From: Thermoplasmatota archaeon
Lineage (GTDB): Archaea > Thermoplasmatota > Thermoplasmata > Thermoplasmatales > Thermoplasmataceae
DNA length: 5,060 nt
Assembly (NCBI GenBank): GCA_023379345.1
Contig: JAMCUV010000067.1
Span: 1-5,060, forward strand
Reading direction: 5' to 3'
Each line of letters begins with the position of its first letter. The stretch's first letter is position 1. Shown here in pieces: positions 1-4,288 of this stretch. A program made the position numbers and the translations under genes. The notes under the pieces were generated by a model. That model saw nothing but the letters and a program-made list of their open reading frames with translations, had not been told where the DNA came from and ran no database searches.

Positions 1-194
1 TCTACAGGATTTCACAGGCCATATCCGAAACTGGAGGAAACATATTCCATGCCGAGGTGGACAATCTGGCCAAGGATACGCCGGTGGGATACCAGGCAGT
101 GACATTTGCCATAAACGTCAGGGACGAGAAGCACCTGTCTGCACTGCTTGAAAGGATTGCCGGGCTTGGATACAGGTATGAGATAGTCACCTGA
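1..194 (+). CDS. C-terminal ACT domain, probably of threonine dehydratase (5' partial)
   Basis: The reading frame enters from the left edge (first complete codon at base 3) and ends with TGA at 192-194, leaving 63 residues. They read as one ACT domain: a helix with SQAISETGGNIFHAEVDN, a strand with PVGYQAVTFAINVRD, a helix HLSALLERIAGLGY and a final strand RYEIV. The order GANI-like turn, P-(V/L)-G, long strand, then a closing GY matches the regulatory tail of PLP-dependent threonine/serine dehydratases, which deaminate threonine to 2-oxobutanoate for isoleucine synthesis or catabolism. The catalytic PLP domain lies outside the window, so the enzyme name is inference from the ACT tail. Other ACT proteins, such as RelA-like or homoserine dehydrogenase-like enzymes, remain possible. 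The last 8 bases overlap the end of the convergent acylphosphatase gene. Confidence 0.6.
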   Translation, partial: YRISQAISETGGNIFHAEVDNLAKDTPVGYQAVTFAINVRDEKHLSALLERIAGLGYRYEIVT

Positions 195-459
195 TGACGC
201 TGAAATCCCGCAGGTCCTCCACGGCATCCTCATGGGAGAGGTATTTCTCCACGCGTGCCGGGAAAAGTTCCGTGCAGCACATCTGGATTGTGATCTGAAC
301 TTTTTCCTGATCGCCTTCCATGTGGGCTTCCACACTTCCATCATCAAGATTCCTTATCCATCCGGTGACGCCATTCTTAGCGGCAAGGCCGGCAACATTT
401 CTCCTGAAGTTAACTCCCTGCACCTGCCCGTAAAATAAAACCCTTCTTGCTATCTTCAT
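187..459 (-). CDS. acyP: Acylphosphatase
   Basis: This is a complete 90-residue acylphosphatase, the usual size for these small cytosolic enzymes, which hydrolyse the carboxyl-phosphate bond of acyl phosphates. The phosphate-binding signature YGQVQGVNFRRN lies at residues 10-21, with the catalytic Arg at about 19. The second signature GWIRNLDDGSVEA (about 33-45) carries the catalytic Asn at about 37. I chose ATG at 459 because AGGTG (465-469) sits 5 bases upstream. A GTG at 465 in the same frame would add two residues but would use part of that site. The gene begins 8 bases after the DRG GTPase stop on the same strand, so the two are probably co-transcribed. Its TGA (187-189) overlaps the end of the convergent ACT-domain gene. 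In the cell the enzyme may scavenge toxic or wasted acyl phosphates; the true substrate cannot be read from the sequence. Confidence 0.93.
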   Translation of the reverse strand: MKIARRVLFYGQVQGVNFRRNVAGLAAKNGVTGWIRNLDDGSVEAHMEGDQEKVQITIQMCCTELFPARVEKYLSHEDAVEDLRDFSVIR

Positions 460-464
460 GATCA

Positions 465-469
465 CACCT
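465..469 (-). promoter_or_regulatory. Ribosome binding site of acylphosphatase, sharing bases with the GTPase stop
   Basis: On the minus strand the bases read TAGGTGTGATCATG. AGGTG matches the archaeal anti-Shine-Dalgarno end and lies 5 bases before the ATG at 459. Its first two bases are the last two bases of the GTPase TAG stop (468-470). This favours ATG at 459 over GTG at 465 and suggests translation by terminating or nearby ribosomes. Confidence 0.6.
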
Positions 470-1553
470 AGTTCCTGCTTATTATTGTTATGATATCGCC
501 GTCCAGCAGATCGTAATCCAGCCCAACTCTCAACTCTGCCTGTTTTCTCTGAGGTCCGGTGAGTATGGCATACCGGAAAGATTCAAGCATCTCACGGCTG
601 ATCTTCCTCACCACATCCCTCACCACAGCACCATTTCTCAATACCATGGGGCGATCAAGGTCCACATAGCCTGATTTCTCCCTGAGATAAACCCTCACAA
701 GTGCAAGTGCGCGGTATATTTCATCCTTCAGCTGCGGTATGCCTGCCTTGGTTGTAGCGGAAACCTCTATGACCCTTCCCATTGACCTAAGGTCATCGAT
801 GTCTTCATCTTTGTGAGGAAGATCTATCTTGTTCACCACAAAAATACCCGGAATGTACACTGTATGCCCCTTGAGGTGATCGATGAGATCATCGGAAGTG
901 ATGTTTTCCCTGATGAATACTTCAGCGTTGGTTATCTTGAACTCCTTCAGTATCTCCCTTATCTGTACGTCGTCCACAGGGACCTTCCTCGGCTTGTGTA
1001 TCCGGATGCCGCCGCTGTTTGATCTCTTTATGGAAATATTTCTTTCCCGCCTGTTAAGGACGATTCCTGCCCTGTGAAGTTCATTGACTATCCTGTCAAC
1101 ACCCTTGACCTGAACATCTGTCACCACCACAACAAGGTCCGCATTCCTCACCATGCTCAGTATTTCCCTGCCCCTTCCTGAGCCAACACTGGCGTTCTCT
1201 ATTATGCCGGGGAGATCCAGTATCTGTATCTGCGCACCGTTGTAGCTCATGGTGCCGGGAACCACCTTCAGAGTCGTAAATGCAAAATTGCCGGTTTCAC
1301 TCATCTGGGATGTCAGGTCATTCAGGATGCTTGATTTCCCGACATTGGGGAAGCCCACAAGTGCCACAGTGGAGTCGCCTGACTTTGGAATGGCGAACCC
1401 CTCGCCCCCTCCCTTCTTCTGGGACATGAGCTCTATCTCGAGACGGGACATCTTGGCCTTGAGAAGACCTATATGTTTCTCTGTGGCCTTGTTGTACTCC
1501 GTCTTTTTCAGCTCTTCCTCTATTTCCTTGATGCGATCCTGAATCGTGGCCAT
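468..1553 (-). CDS. drg: DRG/Rbg-family GTP-binding protein with TGS domain
   Basis: This 361-residue protein belongs to the developmentally regulated GTP-binding (DRG/Rbg) branch of the Obg-related GTPases, which in eukaryotes associate with ribosomes and act in translation. Its length is normal for archaeal members. In order it has a charged helical N-terminus (1-47), a Gly-rich linker KKGGGEG, and the G domain with G1 GFPNVGKS (67-74), G2 region FAFTT (90-94), G3 DLPG (113-116), GSGRGRE (124-130), G4 NKID (241-244) and G5 SAT (265-267). The insert between G3 and G4 (about 165-235) is typical of DRG proteins. A C-terminal TGS domain (about 287-361) begins VRVYLREK and ends DGDIITIISRN. Start at ATG 1553 matches the conserved MATI(Q/E) opening. 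No ribosome binding site precedes it, but a TATA-like box does. It is first in a probable operon with acylphosphatase, and the link between the two functions is unknown. Confidence 0.95.
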   Translation of the reverse strand: MATIQDRIKEIEEELKKTEYNKATEKHIGLLKAKMSRLEIELMSQKKGGGEGFAIPKSGDSTVALVGFPNVGKSSILNDLTSQMSETGNFAFTTLKVVPGTMSYNGAQIQILDLPGIIENASVGSGRGREILSMVRNADLVVVVTDVQVKGVDRIVNELHRAGIVLNRRERNISIKRSNSGGIRIHKPRKVPVDDVQIREILKEFKITNAEVFIRENITSDDLIDHLKGHTVYIPGIFVVNKIDLPHKDEDIDDLRSMGRVIEVSATTKAGIPQLKDEIYRALALVRVYLREKSGYVDLDRPMVLRNGAVVRDVVRKISREMLESFRYAILTGPQRKQAELRVGLDYDLLDGDIITIISRN

Positions 1554-1577
1554 TGTTGCAGCATGTAATGTTGAGGT

Positions 1578-1586
1578 GGTTAAAAG
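1578..1586 (-). promoter_or_regulatory. TATA-like box for the GTPase-acylphosphatase operon
   Basis: The minus strand reads CTTTTAACC here, centred about 29-30 bases before the GTPase ATG (1553). Archaeal TATA boxes normally lie about 25 bases before the transcript start, so transcription would begin at or a few bases before the ATG, giving a leaderless or nearly leaderless message. That fits the absence of a ribosome binding site. The box lies in the 62-base gap between the PadR stop and the GTPase start, so the GTPase need not depend on the PadR promoter. Confidence 0.5.
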
Positions 1587-1615
1587 CGATTCATCTTATG
1601 GCGGGGTAGCAGAAG

Positions 1616-1969
1616 CTATTGCTGATCCCTGGCACCAGCAATCTGTGTTATGGATGGAATAAGGTAATCCAGTACGTTCCGGACAATGATCAGCGGGCTG
1701 ACGTGGTCCTCCAGGAACTGCCTCCCCAGGTCAGTTATGGTGTATACCTTCACATCGCGGTTCTTGGCCCTGAACTGGCTTGAGATCCTGATGAATTTCC
1801 TTCTGAGAAGCGATCCCAGCAGAACGTATATGGTTCCCGGGGCAATCTTCCGGTCTATCATTCCGGAAACGTATACCTGGAGGGCATATCCGTGCATATC
1901 TTCATGGCAGAGTTTTTCAAGAACAAGAAGCGTCATCACCCCGCGGAGTATCTTTTCCCTTTCAACCAT
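1616..1969 (-). CDS. PadR-family winged helix-turn-helix transcriptional regulator
   Basis: This is a small DNA-binding protein of 117 residues, about the size of the short PadR class. The N-terminal winged helix shows ILRGVMTLLVLEKL (recognition-domain helix 1), HGYAL (about 26-30), then APGTIYVLLGSLLRRKFI, the conserved P-G-T-(I/V)-Y helix. The wing ends with KVYTITDLGRQFL, the usual Y-x-(I/L)-T-x-x-G signature. The remaining tail (VSPLIIVRNVLDYLIPSITQIAG) is probably the dimerisation helix. ATG at 1969 is preferred over an in-frame ATG at 2002. The longer form would encode 11 extra residues from AT-rich promoter DNA and begin 9 bases from the transporter start, whereas a TATA box stands about 26 bases before 1969. 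PadR proteins usually repress, and often respond to a small-molecule ligand that also goes through an adjacent exporter. The divergent transporter is therefore the likely target, together with the regulator's own gene (inference). Confidence 0.87.
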   Translation of the reverse strand: MVEREKILRGVMTLLVLEKLCHEDMHGYALQVYVSGMIDRKIAPGTIYVLLGSLLRRKFIRISSQFRAKNRDVKVYTITDLGRQFLEDHVSPLIIVRNVLDYLIPSITQIAGARDQQ

Positions 1970-1982
1970 TCTATGAATAATG

Positions 1983-1990
1983 CTTAAATA
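1983..1990 (+). promoter_or_regulatory. TATA box of the transporter gene
   Basis: CTTAAATA is a good archaeal TATA element, centred about 25-26 bases before the transporter ATG at 2012. Transcription would begin at or next to the start codon, matching the lack of any ribosome binding site. The box lies between the PadR TATA box and the PadR start codon. Confidence 0.6.
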
Positions 1991-1991
1991 G

Positions 1992-1999
1992 AATATATA
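1992..1999 (-). promoter_or_regulatory. TATA box of the padR gene
   Basis: The minus strand reads TATATATT, centred about 26-27 bases before the PadR ATG at 1969, which predicts a leaderless transcript. It is separated by a single base from the transporter's TATA box on the other strand, so the two core promoters overlap. Confidence 0.55.
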
Positions 2000-2011
2000 C
2001 ATTGCTTATAG

Positions 2012-3274
2012 ATGACTGACTTATCTATCAATTCATCCCGTTCAACCAATCATGGCGTGAGGAATCTGGCCATGACCTCCCTGGGACATTTTGTCAACGA
2101 TGGAACAGTTTTCTTCTTTCCACTGCTGGTGGATATCCTTGTGAAGGTTAACTCCCTTTCGCCGGTGTTCGTCACCTTCCTTCTTGGAATCTTCTATGCT
2201 GCAGCTTCACTGTTCTCCATCATGGTGGGCAGGATTTCCGAGGTATGGGACCGCAAGGGATTCCTTATTGGAATAGGTCTTACGCTCATGGCACTGGGAA
2301 TTCTCGGCTTCTACGAGGTCATAATAGGGCTTCTCGGGGCAGCACTCCCATATGTTGCTGGGCTCTCCGCACTGTCTGCAGGAGTGGGCTCATCGTTCTA
2401 TCACCCACTTGGGGGAGCAATACTGCAAAGCACGTTCACTCCAAAATCCCGTGGAAAGGCCCTGGGCGTAAACGGCTCCATGGGCAGTGTGGGCAGGGCA
2501 ATATACCCCTCCCTGCTTTATGGGTTTGCAGCCCTCCTGACCCTGGACTTTTCCTTCGTGGTTTTCGCCATTATCGCTGTGATTTCAGCAGTTTTCATAG
2601 CATTTTTCCTCAGAGATGCACGATCCAGGCCCCAGCCGGCAAGGGAAATGCATGAACAGGGGAAGAAGGCTAAGGGAAGCAGGGGAATCCTGACCTATTC
2701 CATAATAATGCTTTCAGTCGTGACCTTCATAAGGAGCACAGCATCCCAGGGCATTGCTTCATGGATCCCTTCCTACCTGTCTAACGTGAAGGATCTGGGC
2801 ATTTCATCCCTTCTTGGATACTCCATCACTCTCATGTTCATAGCAGCAATAGTGGGCCAGCCCATTTTCGGGTACTTCGCGGACAGGATGGACAAGCGCG
2901 TCCTGCTGTCAATAAGCTCATTCGGCACAGCTGCCTCAACCCTTGCCTACATAAATTCCTCTGGCCTGGAATCCCTGGTGTTCCTTGTCATCTTCGGATT
3001 CTTCACATTCAGTGGGTTCCCGCTGCTATTCTCACTGATTTCAGAATATGTTCCCAGGGGCGATTCGTCCATGGCCAACTCAGTGGTCTGGGGCCTCGGA
3101 AACCAGGGCGGCATGGCACTGGGGCCAATACTTGTTGGCCTCATAATAGTGGATAACTATTCACGCCTGCCATTCACATTCACCATCATGGTGGCGGTCA
3201 CTGTGGCAGCCGGGATACTTGTGTTTGCACTCCCACGTCCTGCCGGAAAAGCGAAAATGTCACTGTTCGGGTAA
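2012..3274 (+). CDS. Major facilitator superfamily transporter, fosmidomycin-resistance (FSR)-like
   Basis: This is a complete 420-residue membrane protein, rich in hydrophobic segments that suggest about twelve helices in two halves. A basic, mostly polar central loop (about 201-225, RDARSRPQPARE...KKAKGSRG) separates the halves. Visible family marks are LGHFVNDG (24-31) in the first helix, the motif-A-like loop GRISEVWDRKGF (73-84), GVGSSFYHPLGG (124-135), and a second-half loop with GYFADRMDKR. The H-x-x-x-D first helix and the GSS-x-x-HP-x-G motif point to the FSR-like branch of MFS proteins, whose best-known bacterial member exports fosmidomycin. Proton-driven export is inferred from the family; the substrate is unknown. 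Start ATG 2012 sits about 26 bases after a TATA box, with no ribosome binding site. The divergent PadR gene is the likely regulator. The gene ends 41 bases from the end of the convergent methyltransferase. Confidence 0.88.
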   Translation: MTDLSINSSRSTNHGVRNLAMTSLGHFVNDGTVFFFPLLVDILVKVNSLSPVFVTFLLGIFYAAASLFSIMVGRISEVWDRKGFLIGIGLTLMALGILGFYEVIIGLLGAALPYVAGLSALSAGVGSSFYHPLGGAILQSTFTPKSRGKALGVNGSMGSVGRAIYPSLLYGFAALLTLDFSFVVFAIIAVISAVFIAFFLRDARSRPQPAREMHEQGKKAKGSRGILTYSIIMLSVVTFIRSTASQGIASWIPSYLSNVKDLGISSLLGYSITLMFIAAIVGQPIFGYFADRMDKRVLLSISSFGTAASTLAYINSSGLESLVFLVIFGFFTFSGFPLLFSLISEYVPRGDSSMANSVVWGLGNQGGMALGPILVGLIIVDNYSRLPFTFTIMVAVTVAAGILVFALPRPAGKAKMSLFG

Positions 3275-3295
3275 ACTCCATCATCCCGGGCAGGC

Positions 3296-3300
3296 AAAAA
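3296..3300 (-). terminator. Short oligo-T tract after the methyltransferase gene
   Basis: On the minus strand a run of five T (GATTTTTGCC) lies about 16 bases past the methyltransferase stop, inside the 41-base gap between the convergent genes. Archaeal termination needs mainly a U-rich tract, so this could end that transcript. No stable hairpin accompanies it, and five T is a weak signal. Confidence 0.3.
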
Positions 3301-3315
3301 TCGCTGAAGGCAGGA

Positions 3316-3906
3316 TCATACTTTCATGAAGAGCTGGTAAAGGAAGAGTGTCTCGAAGAAAAAGCTCTCACTGGCTTTTTCCTTGAACACAAATTTTTCA
3401 TATTTTGTCTTCAGCGCATCTATGTCAGTCAGGCTGGATATGATGATGTATATAGAACCGGCATTGTCAAGGAACAGGTCTGCCTTATCCAGGAAGGGCC
3501 CGATAACAGAAAAGCCGTCGGTCCCGCCGTTCCACTGCTCAGCTCCCTCAATCCGGTCCTCGACAGGAAGATAGGGTGGATTGAATATAATGGTGTCAAA
3601 TTTTCCGTCAATGTTGCTGAACAGGCTGCTGTTCAATATGGTCAGCGAAACCCTGTTCCTTATGGCATTCTTTTCCGTGCATTCCAGAGCTTTCTGTGAA
3701 ATGTCACAGCATGTTACTGTTCTCCCCATCCTGGCACAGTAGATGGAAATTATGCCAGTTCCGCATCCAATCTCCAGGACCCTGTTTCCCGGTATAATGT
3801 TATCCATTACGAGAAATGTGTCCTCTGCGGGTCTGTATACATCCTGGCAGTGCTCTATTGCGATACCCAGGTACTTTTCATAGGGGATTATCACTGCTTC
3901 AATCAT
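3316..3906 (-). CDS. HemK2/Mtq2-type protein N5-glutamine methyltransferase
   Basis: This 196-residue SAM-dependent methyltransferase is the normal size for the short archaeal/eukaryotic HemK2 group. Its relatives methylate the Gln of the GGQ motif in the peptide-release factor (aRF1/eRF1), usually with a Trm112 partner. Visible marks are DVYRPAEDTF (22-31), motif I VLEIGCGTG (43-51), an acidic end of strand 2 CCDIS (65-69), the catalytic NPPY (109-112) and WNGGTDG (125-131). The last is characteristic of HemK2 rather than bacterial PrmC, and the long PrmC N-terminal domain is absent. The open frame extends to 3993, but the extra residues are not conserved-looking and cross the promoter. ATG at 3906 is therefore preferred; GTG at 3894 is a possible alternative. 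It converges on the transporter and is probably monocistronic. Release-factor specificity is inferred. Confidence 0.88.
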   Translation of the reverse strand: MIEAVIIPYEKYLGIAIEHCQDVYRPAEDTFLVMDNIIPGNRVLEIGCGTGIISIYCARMGRTVTCCDISQKALECTEKNAIRNRVSLTILNSSLFSNIDGKFDTIIFNPPYLPVEDRIEGAEQWNGGTDGFSVIGPFLDKADLFLDNAGSIYIIISSLTDIDALKTKYEKFVFKEKASESFFFETLFLYQLFMKV

Positions 3907-3917
3907 AGTTACTAGGC

Positions 3918-3936
3918 ATAAAATTTTAACCTTTAG
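3918..3936 (-). promoter_or_regulatory. Probable promoter of the methyltransferase gene
   Basis: The minus strand reads CTAAAGGTTAAAATTTTAT. The palindromic TTAAAATTTTA (3919-3929) is the most AT-rich element but is centred only about 18 bases before ATG 3906, and about 30 before GTG 3894. The TAAAG just upstream is centred about 27 bases before 3906. Either could bind TBP. The spacing leaves the start codon slightly uncertain. Confidence 0.4.
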
Positions 3937-3948
3937 CGTAAGTTGATT
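3931..3948. repeat. Direct repeat copy 1 (interrupted)
   Basis: The bases read CTTTAGCGTAAGTTGATT. The second copy at 4171-4186 is identical except that two bases (CG or GC, after CTTTA/CTTTAG) are missing. GTAAGTTGATT is an exact 11-base match. This copy overlaps the upstream part of the methyltransferase promoter. Confidence 0.6.
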
Positions 3949-3963
3949 CGTCCTGTATAAGGG

Positions 3964-3992
3964 TGCAGCCAAAATCAAGCCAGAAGGCTGCA
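3964..3992. repeat. Inverted repeat / hairpin with 7-bp perfect stem
   Basis: TGCAGCC (3964-3970) and GGCTGCA (3986-3992) pair perfectly around a 15-base loop. It lies just inside the first direct repeat and outside any convincing gene. It may be a structured RNA or a remnant end; no oligo-T follows directly, so it is not a typical terminator. Confidence 0.5.
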
Positions 3993-4170
3993 AACGTATT
4001 CTCCTTTCCTGCTGTTAGTCAGATCAAGGAAGACACGGGTCTTCAAGGCCTGCAATACAGGTGCGTGAAAGCACTCCAGTTATTCTGGATTAATGGGAGA
4101 ATCGCCACTGGCAGAAAAGGCATCATCTGTTTTCAGCTGTTCAAGGTGATTCGACATAACTCATGTAAAG

Positions 4171-4186
4171 CTTTAGTAAGTTGATT
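4171..4186. repeat. Direct repeat copy 2
   Basis: CTTTAGTAAGTTGATT repeats the sequence at 3931-3948 in the same orientation, minus two bases. Its left end is part of a perfect 10-base palindrome TAAAGCTTTA (4166-4175). On the minus strand both copies end in TAAAG followed by an AT-rich stretch and an ATG. Confidence 0.6.
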
Positions 4187-4216
4187 GCCATAGGACACCC
4201 GGCTCCGGAGTATCAG

Positions 4217-4234
4217 GCAACACCGGAATGTTGC
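4217..4234. repeat. Hairpin upstream of topA
   Basis: GCAACA (4217-4222) and TGTTGC (4229-4234) form a perfect 6-bp stem with loop CCGGAA. It lies about 55 bases before the topA start. Its role is unknown; it could sit upstream of, or within, a topA leader. Confidence 0.4.
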
Positions 4235-4271
4235 AGGTAAAAGTGCCAGAGATATTAACCGGGGAAATATT

Positions 4272-4278
4272 GAGAGGT
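4272..4278 (+). promoter_or_regulatory. Ribosome binding site of topA
   Basis: GAGAGGT resembles the archaeal Shine-Dalgarno sequence and lies 10 bases before TTG at 4289. It matters because topA has no ATG or GTG between the in-frame TGA (4280-4282) and its first conserved residues, so this site supports the TTG start. Confidence 0.5.
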
Positions 4279-4288
4279 CTGAACTTCA

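Larger units (their letters stand above)
1971..2011. promoter_or_regulatory. Imperfect inverted repeat between padR and the transporter, candidate operator
   Basis: The left arm CTATGAATAATG (1971-1982) and the right arm CATTGCTTATAG (2000-2011) are inverted copies at 9 of 12 positions, centred on 1991. The dyad almost exactly fills the space between the two start codons and encloses both TATA boxes. A dimeric PadR protein bound here would block both promoters. The symmetry is directly visible; the operator role is inferred from the family and from the position. Confidence 0.5.
3907..4288. other. Gene-poor interval between the methyltransferase and topA
   Basis: These 382 bases separate two divergent genes and hold no convincing protein gene. 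A 73-codon GTG-started frame (3963-4184, +) has no ribosome binding site and no recognisable motif. A 25-codon frame lies at 4080-4157 (-), and a 27-codon frame overlaps the topA start. The interval contains the methyltransferase promoter, a split direct repeat 220-odd bases apart, two perfect-stem hairpins and the topA leader. I found no tRNA-like arm, C/D-box pair or CRISPR unit. It could be a decayed mobile fragment, an unannotated RNA gene or plain regulatory space. Confidence 0.5.

Noticed and set aside
12..347. 111-codon minus-strand frame across the acylphosphatase and ACT genes
   Set aside because: It overlaps two well-supported genes in another frame and has no recognisable motif.
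1249..1542. 97-codon open frame opposite the GTPase G1 region
   Set aside because: It is antisense to a highly conserved coding stretch, with no ribosome binding site or TATA box of its own.
1970..2002. N-terminal extension of PadR to ATG 2002
   Set aside because: It would be encoded by the AT-rich promoter, including both TATA boxes, and is not typical of the family start.
2245..2655. 136-codon open frame on the plus strand within the transporter
   Set aside because: It is a shifted frame of the transporter gene; the product lacks helices or any family signature.
4145..4165. Possible tRNA T-arm (GGTGATTCGAC)
   Set aside because: The flanking bases do not form a 5-bp T stem and no acceptor or anticodon arm can be drawn around it.
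3963..4184. 73-codon GTG-started ORF on the plus strand
   Set aside because: It has no ribosome binding site or TATA box at proper spacing and mixed, motif-free composition; kept only as part of the described gene-poor interval.
3931..4186. CRISPR-like repeat pair
   Set aside because: There are only two imperfect short copies about 220 bases apart, with no regular spacer pattern and no cas genes nearby.
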